Shown here: positions 52,726-61,821 of the stretch, one piece after another
Layout of the letters: each line of letters opens with the position of its first letter
Position numbering within the stretch: position 1 is the stretch's first letter
Assembly (NCBI RefSeq): GCF_020176695.1
Contig: NZ_JAIWIA010000022.1
Span: forward strand, 62,001 to 126,000
DNA from: Massilia sp. MS-15
GTDB lineage: Bacteria; Pseudomonadota; Gammaproteobacteria; Burkholderiales; Burkholderiaceae_D
Length of the DNA stretch: 64,000 nucleotides
Reading direction: 5' to 3'
Position numbers and translations under genes: made by a program
Notes under the pieces: generated by a model
Told to the model about the DNA's origin: nothing
Seen by the model: only the letters and a program-made list of their open reading frames with translations
Databases searched by the model: none

Positions 52726-53823
52726 ATGAGCGAGACCTCTTCCCTGATCATCGGCCTGATGTCCGGCACCAGCCTGGACGGCGTGGACGGCGTGCTGGCC
52801 GATTTCGAGGGCGGCGCCATCCGCAGCGTCGCCGCCGCGTTCACGCCCTTCCCGGCCGCCCTGCGCAGCGAACTGATGGCGCTGCAGGCCGCGAGCGAGA
52901 ATGAACTCGAGCGCGAAGCGCTGGCCGCCAACGGCCTGGCCCTGTGCTACGCCGATTGCGTGCGCCAGCTGCTGCCGGCGGCCGGCGGCCCGGTGGCGGC
53001 GGTAGCCGTGCATGGCCAGACCATCCGCCACCGTCCAGAACTGGGTTTCACCCGCCAGACCAACAACCCCGCCCTGCTGGCCGAACTGAGCGGAATCGAC
53101 GTGATCGCCGACTTCCGCAGCCGCGACATCGCCGCCGGCGGCCAGGGCGCGCCGCTGGTGCCGGCCTTCCACGCGGCCGCCTTCGGCAAGCCGGGGCTGG
53201 CGCGGGTGGTGGTCAACATCGGCGGGATCGGCAACATCAGCATCCTGCATGGCGACGGCCGCGTCAGCGGTTTCGATACGGGCCCGGGCAATGTCTTGAT
53301 GGACTTGTGGATCGGCCGTCACCTGGGCAAAGCCTATGACGAGGATGGCGCCTGGGCCGCCAGCGGCACCGTGCACCAGCCCTTGCTGCAGGCATTGCTG
53401 GACGAGCCGTATTTCCGCCAGCCCGCCCCCAAGAGCACCGGCCGCGACCTGTTCCACGATGGATGGCTGGATGCAAAGCTGCAGGGCTTCGCCGCCCTGC
53501 CGCCCCAGGACGTGATGGCGACCCTGACACGCCTGACGGCGGTGACGATCGCCGACGCCATCCGTGCCGCGCATGCGGGAATCGACGCCGTCCATGTCTG
53601 CGGCGGCGGCGCCTACAATGCGACCCTGCTGCGCGAACTCGGCGCGGCGCTCGATGGCGCCAGCGTGGCATCGACCGCAGCGCTCGGCATCGCACCGAAC
53701 CGGGTCGAGGCGCTCGCCTTCGCCTGGCTCGGCCATCGCTTCCTGCAACGCCAGCCAGGCAACCTGCCGGCCGTTACCGGAGCGCGCGGCCCACGCATCC
53801 TCGGGGCCCTGTATCCAGCCTAA
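52726..53823 (+). CDS. anmK: 1,6-anhydro-N-acetylmuramic acid kinase
   Basis: A 365-residue sugar kinase that opens and phosphorylates anhydroMurNAc in cell-wall recycling. It starts with [20 protein letters not shown] (ATP/sugar site). It then has [30 protein letters not shown] and NIGGIGNIS, with the catalytic Asp in [10 protein letters not shown] and the late [15 protein letters not shown]. Length is close to E. coli AnmK (369). Its place next to erpA and argC is typical of Burkholderiales. A GAGAAG ribosome site precedes the ATG. Confidence 0.95.
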   Translation: MSETSSLIIGLMSGTSLDGVDGVLADFEGGAIRSVAAAFTPFPAALRSELMALQAASENELEREALAANGLALCYADCVRQLLPAAGGPVAAVAVHGQTIRHRPELGFTRQTNNPALLAELSGIDVIADFRSRDIAAGGQGAPLVPAFHAAAFGKPGLARVVVNIGGIGNISILHGDGRVSGFDTGPGNVLMDLWIGRHLGKAYDEDGAWAASGTVHQPLLQALLDEPYFRQPAPKSTGRDLFHDGWLDAKLQGFAALPPQDVMATLTRLTAVTIADAIRAAHAGIDAVHVCGGGAYNATLLRELGAALDGASVASTAALGIAPNRVEALAFAWLGHRFLQRQPGNLPAVTGARGPRILGALYPA

Positions 53824-53842
53824 GTGGCGAAAACAGATGTGC

Positions 53843-53875
53843 AAAAGCAAGGGCCCGGCGAAACCGGGCCCTTGC
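53843..53875 (-). terminator. Terminator hairpin between convergent anmK and erpA
   Basis: GCAAGGGCCCGG (53847-53858) pairs perfectly with CCGGGCCCTTGC (53864-53875). Four T follow on the minus strand, so it should terminate erpA transcription; for anmK, read on the plus strand, it is a hairpin without T tract. Confidence 0.75.
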
Positions 53876-53880
53876 ATGGA

Positions 53881-53905
53881 AACGGCCCGGACGCACCGGG
53901 CCGTT
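53881..53905. other. Second perfect hairpin in the anmK-erpA gap
   Basis: AACGGCCCGG (53881-53890) pairs perfectly with CCGGGCCGTT (53896-53905) around a 5-base loop. It shares the core GGCCCGG/CCGGGCC with the hairpin just before it and has no T tract. Confidence 0.65.
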
Positions 53906-53957
53906 GACTGCCCGGCGTACCGGGCTGCCTGGGGGGATGACTACCGAACAGCGAACA

Positions 53958-54326
53958 TCACGCGGAGAACGACGAACCGCAGCCGCAAGTCGACTGGGCG
54001 TTCGGGTTCTTGATCACGAACTGGGCGCCTTCGAGGTCGTCCTTGTAGTCGATCTCGGCGCCGACCAGGTACTGGTAGCTCATCGAATCGATCAGCAGCT
54101 GGACGCCGTTCTTTTCCATCGTGGTGTCGTCTTCGTTGACGATTTCGTCAAAGGTAAAGCCGTACTGGAAGCCGGAGCAACCGCCACCCTGCACGAAGAC
54201 GCGCAGCTTGAGGTCGGGATTGCCCTCTTCCTCGATCAGCTGGGCAACTTTCTCTGCGGCGCTGTCGGTGAAGTTGATCGGGACAGGGATCGTGTCGTGC
54301 TCTTGCACTTCGGCGACTGCGGTCAT
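53958..54326 (-). CDS. erpA: Iron-sulfur cluster insertion protein ErpA
   Basis: A 122-residue A-type carrier that delivers Fe-S clusters to apo-proteins. The three conserved cysteines are present: one in [13 protein letters not shown] and two in [10 protein letters not shown] near the C-terminus. The N-terminus [16 protein letters not shown] is typical. Length fits ErpA (114 in E. coli). In Burkholderiales this gene lies by argC and anmK, as here. Confidence 0.95.
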   Translation of the reverse strand: MTAVAEVQEHDTIPVPINFTDSAAEKVAQLIEEEGNPDLKLRVFVQGGGCSGFQYGFTFDEIVNEDDTTMEKNGVQLLIDSMSYQYLVGAEIDYKDDLEGAQFVIKNPNAQSTCGCGSSFSA

Positions 54327-54537
54327 GAATTACTCCTGGTGAAATACGTGAATTACGCTATAGCGGCCATTATAGACCCTTGGCGGAACTCATGCTGCCG
54401 GCCGGATGCCCCGGCGCGTGCGGCGTCGGATGGATGAGACACCGGGGCGGGCGTCCTGCCGCCTGCGCGTGATGATCCCATGATGCGGCCGGTCGGCCGC
54501 AATTCAAGGCGTCGCCTGCGTTGCCGCGCAGGTGACA

Positions 54538-55575
54538 TCAGGGCAGGAGCGCGATCTGCTTCAGGCCGGTCGCTTCGTCGAGGCCAAACATCAGGTTCAT
54601 GCACTGCACGGCCTGGCCCGATGCGCCCTTGACCAGGTTGTCCTGCACCACCAGGATCACCACCGTATCGCCGCCTTCCGGACGGTGCAACGCCAGGCGC
54701 AGCATGTTCGAGCCGCGCGTCGAGCGGGTTTCCGGATGCGAGCCGAACGGCATCACGTCGACGAACTGGCTGTCCTTGTAAGTCTCCTCGAACAGGGCCT
54801 GCAGGGCCGCGTCGTCGATCTCCTTCGTCAGGCGCGCGTACAGGGTCGCGTGCATGCCGCGGATCATCGGCACCAGGTGCGGGGTGAAGATCAGGCCGAC
54901 CTTCTGCTCCGTGTAGCGCGCCAGCTGGGCCGCCGTTTCCGGGGTGTGACGGTGGCCATGCACGCCATAGGCCTTGAAGTTGTCGCTCGATTCCGAGAAC
55001 AGGGTGCCGATCTCGGCCTTGCGGCCGGCGCCCGAGACCCCCGACTTGCAGTCGGCGATCAGGTGCGAGGCGTCGATCAGGCCGGCCTTGAGCAGCGGCA
55101 CGAAGCCGAGCTGCATGGTGGTCGGGTAGCAGCCCGGATTGGCGATCAGGCGCGCTTTGGCGATATCCTCGCGGTTCAGTTCCGGCAGGCCGTAGACGGC
55201 TTCCGCGATCAGTTCCGGCGCCGTGTGCGGGATCTTGTACCACTTTTCGAAGGTGGCCTGGTCCTTCAGGCGGAAATCGGCCGCCAGGTCGATCACCTTG
55301 ACGCCGGCCGCCAGCAGCGCCGGGGCCTGGGCCATGGCGACGCCGTGCGGGGTGGCGAAGAACACCACGTCGCACTGGCTCAGGTCGGCCTTGTCCGGAC
55401 TCGAGAAGGCCAGGTCGACGACCCCGCGCAGCGAGGGGAACATGTCGGCCACCGGCAGGCCGTCTTCCTTGCGCGAAGTGATCGCGGTCAGCTGCACGTC
55501 GGGATGCACGGCCAACAGCCGCAGCAATTCCACGCCCGTGTATCCGGTTCCGCCAACGATGCCAACTTTGATCAT
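54538..55575 (-). CDS. argC: N-acetyl-gamma-glutamyl-phosphate reductase
   Basis: A 345-residue NADPH enzyme of arginine synthesis. The dinucleotide motif is [19 protein letters not shown]; the catalytic cysteine is in [23 protein letters not shown] holds the helper His. The ATG at 55575 (MIKVGIVG) has a GAAGGAA ribosome site; the open frame upstream is not homologous. The 211 bases between its stop and erpA show nothing clear. Confidence 0.96.
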   Translation of the reverse strand: MIKVGIVGGTGYTGVELLRLLAVHPDVQLTAITSRKEDGLPVADMFPSLRGVVDLAFSSPDKADLSQCDVVFFATPHGVAMAQAPALLAAGVKVIDLAADFRLKDQATFEKWYKIPHTAPELIAEAVYGLPELNREDIAKARLIANPGCYPTTMQLGFVPLLKAGLIDASHLIADCKSGVSGAGRKAEIGTLFSESSDNFKAYGVHGHRHTPETAAQLARYTEQKVGLIFTPHLVPMIRGMHATLYARLTKEIDDAALQALFEETYKDSQFVDVMPFGSHPETRSTRGSNMLRLALHRPEGGDTVVILVVQDNLVKGASGQAVQCMNLMFGLDEATGLKQIALLP

Positions 55576-55698
55576 GTCTGTTCCTTCGATAAGGGTAATG
55601 AGGTTCCTTCGGCATATCCTCCGGGACGAGGCTGCAATTTTAACAGCCTTGCGCCGGGTGGGCTGCGCAGCGCCCGGCCCGGTCGCCAGCCCAGACAC

Positions 55699-55704
55699 TA
55701 TAAT
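55699..55704 (+). promoter_or_regulatory. Putative -10 box of the MerR regulator gene
   Basis: A perfect TATAAT stands 35 bases before the ATG at 55740, in the divergent gap with argC. No convincing -35 was found. A GAGGAG ribosome site follows at 55727-55732. Confidence 0.45.
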
Positions 55705-55739
55705 TTCCTGAAGAAAATGATCACACGAGGAGCGTGACG

Positions 55740-56120
55740 ATGCTATCGATCGGTGAACTGGCAAAACAGAGCGGCGCCAGCGTGCGTGCACTACGCCACT
55801 ATGAACAGTCCGGCCTGCTGGCGTCGCAGCGGGGCGAAAACGGTTACCGGCGCTTCGCGCCCTCGGCGGTCGGCTTCGTCGAGCGCATCCGCACCCTGCT
55901 GCGCAACGGCTTCACGCTGGAAGAGATCCGGCCGGTGGTATCGATGCTTGGACCACAGCCGGCCGACCTGCGCAGCATTTGCCCGGAAGTGATTGCCCTC
56001 TATCACAGCAAGCTGGATGAACTCGACGGGCGCATCGAAGCGCTGCAGCAAATCCGCGCAAGCGCCGCCGCGCGCCTGGCCTTCCTCGAGGAACAGCGCC
56101 GCGATGGCGGGCCAGACTAG
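55740..56120 (+). CDS. MerR-family transcriptional regulator
   Basis: A 126-residue regulator with a MerR winged helix ([33 protein letters not shown]) and a dimerisation coiled coil ([20 protein letters not shown]). A single Cys (RSICPEV) is the only candidate sensor residue, so it is not SoxR (no four-Cys cluster) or a clear metal sensor. The GAGGAG site fixes the ATG at 55740. It shares the CTAG of its stop codon with the convergent NTF2-like gene. Target unknown. Confidence 0.85.
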   Translation: MLSIGELAKQSGASVRALRHYEQSGLLASQRGENGYRRFAPSAVGFVERIRTLLRNGFTLEEIRPVVSMLGPQPADLRSICPEVIALYHSKLDELDGRIEALQQIRASAAARLAFLEEQRRDGGPD

Positions 56121-56677
56121 CTGCCCGGGCGGTCGAGGGCGGCCGGGATCGGGTGCGCGGCGGTTTCCGCATCCCAGGTAATCGACAGCAAGCACCAGCG
56201 CGTGCCGTCGTGCAGCATTTGCAGGCTGTTGACACCGCGCACCCGCACCGGACCGTCTGGCCGGTCGCGCGTTTCATAGCTGCTGTAGACGTGGGCAATG
56301 TGGCCGAAGCGGTGCACCTGCTGCGCGACCTCGCGCTCGAAGAAGCCGCGCTGGCCGAGCAGGCGCTCGTTCAGGGCGGCGAACTGGCGCGGCGTTTGCG
56401 GCGCGGCCAGGAAACCGTCCGCTTGATGGCTGGTGGGTGTCACCAGCGCGCCCGGCGCGAACAGCCGGTACATCCGTTCCCAGTCCTTCTTGGCGCCGGC
56501 CGGTCCGGACACGATGTCGTACAGTGCCTGCACCACGTCCTGCGGCGAGCGGCCGTCGGCCAGGTCCTGCACCGGGCCGCAGGCGGGGCTGACGCCGAGT
56601 GGATTGTCCTGGGCCTGGACGGGCAAGGCGAGCGCAAGCAGGATGGATGCGGCGGCGCGGGTCGGATAGCGGAGCAT
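56117..56677 (-). CDS. Exported NTF2/SnoaL-like protein
   Basis: A 186-residue protein with a signal peptide (ASILLALALPVQAQ) and a mature domain resembling NTF2/SnoaL-like cone folds: DVVQALYDIVSGPAGAKKDW, FAPGALVTP, VAQQVHRFGHIAHVYSSYET and GVNSLQMLHDGTRWCLLSIT. This fold is used by many small enzymes and binding proteins, so no function can be named. Its stop overlaps that of the MerR gene. It lies downstream of the XRE-exported-protein pair with a 130-base gap. Confidence 0.72.
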   Translation of the reverse strand: MLRYPTRAAASILLALALPVQAQDNPLGVSPACGPVQDLADGRSPQDVVQALYDIVSGPAGAKKDWERMYRLFAPGALVTPTSHQADGFLAAPQTPRQFAALNERLLGQRGFFEREVAQQVHRFGHIAHVYSSYETRDRPDGPVRVRGVNSLQMLHDGTRWCLLSITWDAETAAHPIPAALDRPGS

Positions 56678-56807
56678 GATGTTTCCTTTTCAAAAAGCGC
56701 GATACGCGCGGAAACAGCATGCTCGGGGCTGACGCTAGCGGCAGGGTCAAGCATATTTGCATGCAAATATTCCCTGGATATCGCGCCGCCCAGGCGCGCA
56801 TCCCGGC

Positions 56808-57542
56808 TCAGTCCTTCGACTCCGGCGTGATGGACTTGCTGACCTTGCCCTGCTCGTCGAGCATCTGGATTTCCGCCTTGCCATCGGCAGAGACCATCAG
56901 CATCATGCGCGTGCGTCCCTTGGCATCCTTCAGCTGCAGGGTCGAGTTCTTGCTGCCAGTGTTGCCAAGCCAGATACGGTTCTGGCTCAGGCGGCCTTCC
57001 TCCGCCAGCTTTTTCCAGTAAGCGCGCTGCTCCGCCTCGGGAAGCTTGCCCGCTTCCGCCCCAAAACGCGTCATGTCCGCCATCGAGGTAAGCGAATAAT
57101 GCGGCACATCGTTGATGCGGATCGCCGTCATCTGGTGGCTCGCGCCGTCGGTGCTGATCAATTGCAGGGCCTGGTCCTGGCGGAAGCGGTCGAAGGAGAG
57201 CGCGAGCCCGGCGTCGATCTTGCCGTCGGCGCCGATGCTCCCCTTCTGGATCAGCCCGCCGTTCTCCGTACCTTCCTCGTTGATGAATAACATGCCTGCA
57301 AAACTGTTCCGGTCGGGACGCGGGCGCTCCTTGCCCTGCTGGAAGTCGCCCGGAAACTGGGCCTTGTTGGAAATGATGATGCGCCTCGTGCCGTCCGGCT
57401 CGACGATGTTGATGCGCCCGACGGTGATTTCGTCGAAGCTGGCGCGGCGTGCCGGATCGCTGGCGCCACTCAAGGTCGTGATGGCGGCGAGAAGCGCGGC
57501 CATGGTGGTGGCGCCGGCGAAGAAGGTGCGGATGTGCGACAT
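56808..57542 (-). CDS. Exported protein of unknown function, partner of the XRE regulator
   Basis: A 244-residue protein with an N-terminal hydrophobic segment (TTMAALLAAITTLSGA), a signal or anchor. The mature part is beta-rich, with two similar blocks: FDEITVGRINIVEPDGTRRI near the start and LQLKDAKGRTRMMLMVSADG near the end, both of the D/E-x-x-G-R type. I do not recognise the family. An AAGGAG site precedes the ATG, which is 16 bases after the XRE gene stop, so the two form an operon. Confidence 0.7.
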   Translation of the reverse strand: MSHIRTFFAGATTMAALLAAITTLSGASDPARRASFDEITVGRINIVEPDGTRRIIISNKAQFPGDFQQGKERPRPDRNSFAGMLFINEEGTENGGLIQKGSIGADGKIDAGLALSFDRFRQDQALQLISTDGASHQMTAIRINDVPHYSLTSMADMTRFGAEAGKLPEAEQRAYWKKLAEEGRLSQNRIWLGNTGSKNSTLQLKDAKGRTRMMLMVSADGKAEIQMLDEQGKVSKSITPESKD

Positions 57543-57558
57543 GGGGTCTCCTTGTTAG

Positions 57559-58308
57559 TTATTTTGCAAGTTTCGTTTTGAGGCGGCGCAGGCGCCACTC
57601 GATGAACAGGCCCACAAAGCCGCAGGCAAACACGATCGCGCCCAGGTATTGCAGGATGCGGTTGCCCGGGAGCTTGACGTGGGTGGTGTCGGCCAGTTCG
57701 AAGCGGCGCCGGCCGTTTTCCACTGCTTCGTAATAGCCGGTGCCGCGGTTTTCCGGCGACTCCACCGTGAGCGGCTGCAGCCGGCGCTCGTAGAAGTCCG
57801 CCAGCGCCTTCGTCATCTCCTCGTAGGTAATGAGCTTGGCCTGCATCCTGAGCTCCAGGATCTGGCGCTGGTCGCGAAACACGTTCTCGGCCTCGCCGGG
57901 CCGGATCACGCCCTGCGACGTGTATTTATAGAGCTTGTTCGGGAAGAAGATACCGTCGTTCGCCGCCAGCATCATGGCGAAGCCGAGCATCCATGCGGCC
58001 GCCGAGCCGAACAGCCAGCGCTTCGTATGCTGCACTTGCTGCATCACAGCCTGCGCCTTGAACTGTGTGACCGAGGGTATGTGGCGCAGGGTCGTGTCGA
58101 TCACCTCGCGGTCGACTTCCTGCAGGAAGGTCGCGGCATCCATCCCGAGGGCGGACACGATGGTATCGAACATCTCGGCCGAGGGCACCGACTTGTCGTT
58201 TTCCAGCTTCGACAGGTAGGACTGCTCGATCCCCGCCATCTCCGCGAACTGCGGCTGGGTCAAGCCTTTGCCGGTCCTGATCTGCTTGAGTCTTTCACCA
58301 AAATTCAT
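57559..58308 (-). CDS. Membrane-spanning XRE-type transcriptional regulator
   Basis: A 249-residue protein with an unusual layout. An N-terminal HTH_XRE domain (1-62: MNFGERLKQIRTGKGLTQPQ and GIEQSYLSKLENDKSVPS) is followed by a linker and a first helix (about 98-117, WLFGSAAAWMLGFAMMLAAN). A ~100-residue charged segment follows, then a second helix (about 217-236, ILQYLGAIVFACGFVGLFI) and a basic tail (RLRRLKTKLAK). By the positive-inside rule the DNA-binding end and tail are cytoplasmic and the 118-216 loop periplasmic. AGGAAAGG precedes the ATG. Its partner, an exported protein, follows after 16 bases. The signal is unknown. Confidence 0.8.
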   Translation of the reverse strand: MNFGERLKQIRTGKGLTQPQFAEMAGIEQSYLSKLENDKSVPSAEMFDTIVSALGMDAATFLQEVDREVIDTTLRHIPSVTQFKAQAVMQQVQHTKRWLFGSAAAWMLGFAMMLAANDGIFFPNKLYKYTSQGVIRPGEAENVFRDQRQILELRMQAKLITYEEMTKALADFYERRLQPLTVESPENRGTGYYEAVENGRRRFELADTTHVKLPGNRILQYLGAIVFACGFVGLFIEWRLRRLKTKLAK

Positions 58309-58445
58309 AGCGACCTTTCCTGAACGTCAATGGAATGGCCGTATTCTTGGCGATTCATGCAAGACTTGGAAGATGAATATTCGCGAATAACGATGAATCT
58401 GGCAAGTCAGGACGCATGGAAGCACCAATATCCAGGCCCGCAATG

Positions 58446-58479
58446 CAAAAAGCCGCCCACCTTGCGGAGGACGGCTTTC
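58446..58479 (-). terminator. Rho-independent terminator of rplM-rpsI
   Basis: On the minus strand AAAGCCG and CGGCTTT form the base of a hairpin ending in a T tract, about 40 bases past the rpsI stop. Another small hairpin (CAGCGCC/GGCGCTG, 58484-58501) lies between. Confidence 0.75.
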
Positions 58480-58518
58480 GCGACAGCGCCCGGAGGCGCT
58501 GCCAGGCAGCGAGGCGAA

Positions 58519-58911
58519 TTAACGCTTCGAGAACTGCTTTGCGCGGCGTGCTTTACGCAGGCCGACTTTCTTACGCTCGACTTCACGGGCGTCACGGGTG
58601 ACGAAACCGGCACGTGCCAGGTCGCCCTTGAGGCCTGCGTCGTAGTCGATCAGTGCGCGGGTGATGCCGTGACGGACGGCGCCAGCCTGGCCCGATTCGC
58701 CACCGCCGTGCACGTTGACCTTGATGTCGAAACGCTCGACGTTGCCGGTCAGTTCCAGCGGCTGACGGATGACCATCAGGCCGGTTTCGCGCGAGAAGTA
58801 TTCGTTCGCAGGCTTGCCGTTCACGACGATCAGGCCGGTGCCGGCTTTGATGAACACGCGAGCGACTGCACTCTTGCGACGGCCGGTGCCGTAGTTGTAG
58901 TTACCGATCAT
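58519..58911 (-). CDS. rpsI: 30S ribosomal protein S9
   Basis: A 130-residue ribosomal protein with the family pattern [39 protein letters not shown], and the basic C-terminal tail [12 protein letters not shown] that reaches the decoding site tRNA. It starts 9 bases after rplM, the usual two-gene operon. Confidence 0.98.
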   Translation of the reverse strand: MIGNYNYGTGRRKSAVARVFIKAGTGLIVVNGKPANEYFSRETGLMVIRQPLELTGNVERFDIKVNVHGGGESGQAGAVRHGITRALIDYDAGLKGDLARAGFVTRDAREVERKKVGLRKARRAKQFSKR

Positions 58912-58920
58912 GTCAGTTCC

Positions 58921-59349
58921 TTAGAGGGTCAGTGCTTGTGGTTGCTGTGCTGCGTGCGGGTGCGAACCTTCCGCGTACACTTTCAGCTTCTTGATCATTG
59001 CATAGCCCAGCGGGCCCTTCGGCAGCATGCCTTTGACAGCCTTTTCCAGGGCACGGCCCGGGAAGCGCTGTTGCATTTTCAGGAAGTTGGTTTCGTAGAT
59101 ACCGCCCGGGTAGCCCGAGTGACGGTAGTAGGTCTTCTGGGTGGCCTTGGTGCCGGTCACGCGCAGCTTGCCTGCATTGACGACGATGATGTAGTCGCCG
59201 GTATCGACGTGCGGAGTGAACTCCGGCTTGTGCTTGCCGCGCAGTCGGAGTGCCACTTCGCTGGCAACACGTCCGAGGACCAAGTCCGTCGCGTCAATCA
59301 CCAACCAGTCGCGCTGGACTTCATGGCCCTTAGCGGAAAAAGTTTTCAT
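58921..59349 (-). CDS. rplM: 50S ribosomal protein L13
   Basis: A 142-residue ribosomal protein beginning [20 protein letters not shown] with [20 protein letters not shown] and the C-terminal [20 protein letters not shown]. First gene of the rplM-rpsI operon. Its promoter should lie in 59350-59645; a GATAAT on the minus strand there is only a weak candidate. L13 may feed back on its own mRNA as in E. coli, but no leader structure was checked. Confidence 0.98.
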   Translation of the reverse strand: MKTFSAKGHEVQRDWLVIDATDLVLGRVASEVALRLRGKHKPEFTPHVDTGDYIIVVNAGKLRVTGTKATQKTYYRHSGYPGGIYETNFLKMQQRFPGRALEKAVKGMLPKGPLGYAMIKKLKVYAEGSHPHAAQQPQALTL

Positions 59350-59645
59350 GATGACTTCCTAAATAGGTTAAATGCTCACTGTGGTGGTTCCGCCCTTGCT
59401 GCAGCGGACTCTGCCTTATTATCTTCCCCGAGCAAAGGGAAAGCCCACGATGATAGCCGAACAGGGCCATGCCCGTCAATGCGGACAAGGTCCTGCTGTC
59501 GCATTTTCCCTGCCCCGGCCATGCCCGCCGCGCATTCCCTCGGCCAGCCCGCCCGTTCCGCATAAATTCATGCGAGTGCGCAACTAATTCGTTGACCGCC
59601 AAAACGATGCCACTCTACTATGCAGGCGTCCTTTGAGGAGATTGT

Positions 59646-61079
59646 GTGAAGACAAGATCGTTACTCCCGCTCGCCGCCTTCTGGCTGGCAGCCTCCACGG
59701 CCGGTGCGGCGCCCGCCGCCGGTGCCGGCGCCGTTCGCAACTGCCACCTGCCCGGCGTCACCGCGACCCTGCGCTGCGTCGGCATCGACGTGCCGCTCGA
59801 CCATGCCAAGCCGACCGGTCCCAAGCTGAAGCTGCACGTCACGATCGCACCGGCGCATCGCCAGGGCGTGCGCGGCGACCCGCTGTTCGTGCTGGCCGGC
59901 GGCCCCGGCGAGGCGGGCAGCGACGTCGCGCCCCTGCTGGGCACCGCCTTCAGCCGGGTGCGCGCCACCCGCGACATCGTGTTCATCGACCAGCGCGGCA
60001 CCGGCCGCTCGGGCAAGCTCGACTGCAAGAGCAAGCCGGAACACGAGCGCATGAGTGAAGACCAGCTGGAAGCGGAACTGCTTGCCTGCATCGCGGCCGC
60101 GAAAGTGCCGTTCGGCGCCTATACCACCGAGGCCGCCGCGCGCGACCTGGAACTGGTGCGCCAGGCGCTCGGCTACCGCACGGTCAACGTGTTCGGCGGC
60201 TCCTACGGCACCCGCCTCGGCCAGGCCTATGCGCGCCTGTATCCGTCCAGCGTGCGTTCGCTGGTGCTGGACGGCGTGGCCGCGCCCGACCAGGTCATCC
60301 CGGCCGGCGCGCGCGACGGCCAGGCCGCTCTCGACAAGATGTTCGCCCAGTGCGCCCAGGACGCCGGCTGCAGCAAGGCCTTCCCCAAACTGCGCGCCGA
60401 ATTCGACGGCCTGGTGGCCAAGCTCGAAGCGGCACCCCTGAAACTGTCGCTGCCCGATCCGCGCACCGCGCAGCCGGCCGAGTACACCATGACCGCCGCC
60501 CGCTTCCTCGGCACCGTGCACGGCATCCTGTATTCGCCGGCCGACGCGCGCCGCCTGCCCTTCCTGATCCACAATGCCGCGCAGGGACAATGGCGCCCCT
60601 TCGTCGCGCGCCAGAACCTGGCGGGCGACTTCGGCGGCGAAGGCCATATCGCGACGCTGCTGCATTTCGCGGTCGTGTGCGCCGAGGACGTGCCGCGCAT
60701 GACGCCCGAGCTCCTCGCGGCCGACGCCGGCAAGCTGACCAAGACCCTGGCCGACAAGATGCCGGCCCTGTGCAAGTCGATGAACGTGCCCGCCGTGCCC
60801 TACAAGGAGCCATCGCGGATCGAGGCTCCTGCCCTGCTGCTGTCCGGCGCGCTCGATCCGGTCACCCCGCCGCGCCGCGCCGAACGCGCCGCCAGCTACA
60901 TGGCCCGCGCCCAGCACGTGGTGGTGGACAACGTCGGCCACGGCGTCTCGCAGCTCGGCTGCGCGCCGCGCCTGCTGCGCGCTTTCCTGGACAAGCCGCA
61001 GGACAAGCTGGACGCCAGCTGCCTGAAACAGATTCCGCCCCCGACCTTCCAGCTCGGCAGCGCCGGCCCGCAACCATAA
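59646..61079 (+). CDS. Exported alpha/beta hydrolase, TAP/proline-iminopeptidase-like
   Basis: A 477-residue exported hydrolase. It has a signal peptide (LLPLAAFWLAASTAGAAPAA), the oxyanion segment FVLAGGPGEAGSD and IFIDQRGTGRSGKL-type strand, and nucleophile Ser in VFGGSYGTRLGQAYA. The C-terminal TAP-like domain holds the Asp (SGALDPVTPP) and His (VGHGVSQLGC). Several conserved cysteines suggest disulfides outside the cytoplasm. The family includes tripeptidyl and prolyl peptidases. The start is GTG with a GAGGAG ribosome site. natAB-type genes follow after 10 bases. Confidence 0.86.
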   Translation: MKTRSLLPLAAFWLAASTAGAAPAAGAGAVRNCHLPGVTATLRCVGIDVPLDHAKPTGPKLKLHVTIAPAHRQGVRGDPLFVLAGGPGEAGSDVAPLLGTAFSRVRATRDIVFIDQRGTGRSGKLDCKSKPEHERMSEDQLEAELLACIAAAKVPFGAYTTEAAARDLELVRQALGYRTVNVFGGSYGTRLGQAYARLYPSSVRSLVLDGVAAPDQVIPAGARDGQAALDKMFAQCAQDAGCSKAFPKLRAEFDGLVAKLEAAPLKLSLPDPRTAQPAEYTMTAARFLGTVHGILYSPADARRLPFLIHNAAQGQWRPFVARQNLAGDFGGEGHIATLLHFAVVCAEDVPRMTPELLAADAGKLTKTLADKMPALCKSMNVPAVPYKEPSRIEAPALLLSGALDPVTPPRRAERAASYMARAQHVVVDNVGHGVSQLGCAPRLLRAFLDKPQDKLDASCLKQIPPPTFQLGSAGPQP

Positions 61080-61089
61080 GGCAACGACC

Positions 61090-61821
61090 ATGATCGAAGT
61101 TCACGATGTACGCAAGAAGTTCGGCGCCGTCCAGGCGCTGGGTGGTGTCAGTTTCACCGCGCGCGATGGCCAGATCACCGCGCTGCTCGGCCCGAATGGC
61201 GCCGGCAAGACCACCCTGCTGCGCACCCTGGTCGGCCTGCTCAAGCGCGACGAAGGCACGATCTCGATCGACGGCGTCGATCCGGAAAAGGACCCGATGG
61301 AGGTACGCCGCAACATCGGCTTCCTCACCGACCAGTTCGGGCTGTACGAGCGCCTCAGCACGCGCGAATACCTCGTCTATTTCGGCGAGCTGAACGGCAT
61401 GAAGCGCGCCGCGCTCGACCAGCGCATCGAGGAAGTGTCGGCGCTGCTCGGCATGGAAGAGATCCTGGAACGCCGCACCAAGGGCTTCTCGCAGGGCCAG
61501 CGCATCAAGGTCGCACTGGCGCGCACCCTGCTGCACCGGCCGCGCCACCTGCTGCTCGATGAACCGAGCCGCGGCCTGGACGTGATGAGCACGCGCGCGC
61601 TGCGCACCGCCCTGCACTCGCTGCGCGCGGATGGCTGCTGCGTGATCATGGCGACCCACGTGATGCAGGAAGTCACCGCCCTGTGCGAAGACGTGATCGT
61701 GATCGCGGGCGGCCACACGGTGGCGCAGGGCTCGCCCGAAGAACTGTGCCGGCGCACCGGCATCGCCAACCTGGAAGACGCCTTCGTCAGCCTGGTCGGC
61801 ACCGAGGAAGGAATCGCATGA
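61090..61821 (+). CDS. natA: ABC transporter ATP-binding protein (NatA-like)
   Basis: A 243-residue ABC ATPase: Walker A GPNGAGKTT (about 33-41), a signature of altered form (KGFSQGQRIKVALAR, in place of LSGGQ), Walker B HLLLDEPSRGLD and the switch His in MATHVMQE. This sequence style is typical of NatA subunits of ABC-2 exporters. Its stop overlaps the permease ATG (ATGA). The pair is probably a sodium or small-molecule exporter; the symbol reflects similarity, not proof of sodium transport. Confidence 0.88.
   Translation: MIEVHDVRKKFGAVQALGGVSFTARDGQITALLGPNGAGKTTLLRTLVGLLKRDEGTISIDGVDPEKDPMEVRRNIGFLTDQFGLYERLSTREYLVYFGELNGMKRAALDQRIEEVSALLGMEEILERRTKGFSQGQRIKVALARTLLHRPRHLLLDEPSRGLDVMSTRALRTALHSLRADGCCVIMATHVMQEVTALCEDVIVIAGGHTVAQGSPEELCRRTGIANLEDAFVSLVGTEEGIA

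Noticed and set aside
55740-56120. SoxR identity for this MerR protein
   Set aside because: SoxR needs a four-cysteine 2Fe-2S cluster near the C-terminus; only one cysteine is present.
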